The notes under the pieces are model-generated. The model worked only from the letters and a program-made list of their open reading frames with translations, made no database searches and had not been told where the DNA came from. Source: Burkholderia sp. WAC0059 (GTDB lineage Bacteria; Pseudomonadota; Gammaproteobacteria; Burkholderiales; Burkholderiaceae). Taken from it: 64,000 nt of DNA. Each line of letters begins with the position of its first letter. Position 1 is the first letter of the stretch. The stretch lies in contig NZ_PNEO01000003.1 in NCBI RefSeq assembly GCF_002870125.1, positions 124,001 to 188,000 of the forward strand, in the 5' to 3' direction. Both the position numbers and the translations under genes were made by a program. This document shows, one piece after another, positions 63,502-64,000 of this stretch.

Positions 63502-64000
63502 ATGACCTATCAAGTTCTCGCACGCAAGTGGCGGCCGAAGGATTTCGCTTCGCTCGTCGGACAGGAGCACGTGGTGCGCGCGCTCACGCATGCGCTCGAC
63601 GGCGGGCGTCTGCATCACGCGTATCTGTTCACGGGTACGCGCGGCGTCGGCAAGACCACGCTGTCGCGGATCTTCGCGAAGGCGCTCAACTGCGAGACCG
63701 GCGTGAGCTCGACGCCGTGCGGCGTATGCCGGGCCTGCCGGGAAATCGACGAAGGGCGTTTCGTCGACTACGTCGAGATGGACGCGGCGAGCAACCGCGG
63801 CGTCGACGAGATGGCCGCGCTACTCGAGCGCGCCGTCTATGCGCCGGTGGATGCGCGCTTCAAGGTCTACATGATCGACGAAGTGCACATGCTCACGAAC
63901 CACGCGTTCAACGCGATGCTGAAGACGCTCGAGGAGCCGCCGCAGCACGTCAAGTTCATTCTTGCGACTACCGATCCCCAGAAAATTCCGGTGACGGTGC
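63502..64000 (+). CDS. dnaX: DNA polymerase III subunit gamma/tau (5' part only)
   Basis: Only the first 166 codons are in the window. MTYQVLARKWRPKDFASLVGQEHVVRALTHALDGGRLHHAYLFTGTRGVGKTTLSRIFAK contains Walker A GTRGVGKT; zinc-binding cysteines C74, C80-C83-C86 type in NCETGVSSTPCGVCRAC; Walker B VYMIDEVHML; sensor region ILATTDPQKIPVTV. Clamp-loader ATPase. It follows ffs as usual, but with the orphan gene inserted between. Confidence 0.96.
   Translation, partial: MTYQVLARKWRPKDFASLVGQEHVVRALTHALDGGRLHHAYLFTGTRGVGKTTLSRIFAKALNCETGVSSTPCGVCRACREIDEGRFVDYVEMDAASNRGVDEMAALLERAVYAPVDARFKVYMIDEVHMLTNHAFNAMLKTLEEPPQHVKFILATTDPQKIPVTV

Overview
The window looks like a chromosomal segment of a Burkholderia-type betaproteobacterium. 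It is very GC-rich and carries gene blocks typical of that group: rpsF-priB-rpsR-rplI-dnaB, alaA-hom-thrC, moeA-moaD-moaE, clpB, rpmE, rho-trxA and ffs-dnaX, plus an arnA split into two separate genes. Almost all of it is coding. The left 12 kb is accessory; the rest is mostly housekeeping.

Layout. 344-3430 (+) is an ABC importer (permease, ATPase, binding protein) whose ATPase gene is frameshifted by a 25-bp tandem duplication. 3522-9949 (-) is an organosulfur operon: flavin monooxygenase, class II aldolase, cysteine dioxygenase, four-domain rhodanese, sulfonate-type binding protein and a DszC/SfnB-like flavoprotein. 10281-11456 (+) is a three-gene unit with a HrpB1/HrpK-like protein behind a perfect PIP (hrpII) box. 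11720-17155 holds an aldo/keto reductase, a NodIJ-type exporter, a universal stress protein and small unknowns. 17175-20165 has lexA with two SOS boxes, then cysA-cysB without the usual sbp-cysT-cysW. 20302-26768 runs from asparaginase through ribosomal proteins and DnaB to a large catalase. 27008-35177 holds formaldehyde-dehydrogenase-like ADH, DUF47-Pit phosphate transport, an SDR, an NlpC/P60 lipoprotein, PhoH and Bcp. 35299-42515 (-) is the arn (L-Ara4N lipid A) operon. 42667-50474 covers an Mth938-like protein, alaA-hom-thrC, molybdopterin genes and a globin divergent from an NsrR-like regulator. 51398-61635 holds clpB, yidB, an HhH protein, MATE and GT39 genes, rpmE2, mtfA and rho. 61839 to the end has trxA, 4.5S RNA, a low-GC orphan gene and the start of dnaX.

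The most interesting signal is two unlinked promoters, at 10121-10182 and 63278-63339 (minus strand). Each has TTCGC-N15-TTCGC followed 31 nt later by a YANNNT -10 element, the architecture bound by HrpB/HrpX-family activators of plant-pathogen-type type III secretion systems. One drives a glycine-rich 75-residue protein, the HrpB1/HrpK homologue and a GNAT protein. The other drives an AT-rich orphan gene for a Ser/Asn/Gln-rich 157-residue protein with no acidic residue in its first 16 positions, inserted between ffs and dnaX. Together they suggest a dispersed HrpB/HrpX regulon with a previously unrecognised candidate effector. No T3SS structural cluster or HrpB/HrpX regulator lies in the window.

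Sulfur is the second theme: an organosulfur gene cluster, a broken importer ATPase and a cysA that seems to have lost its permease partners lie within 20 kb.
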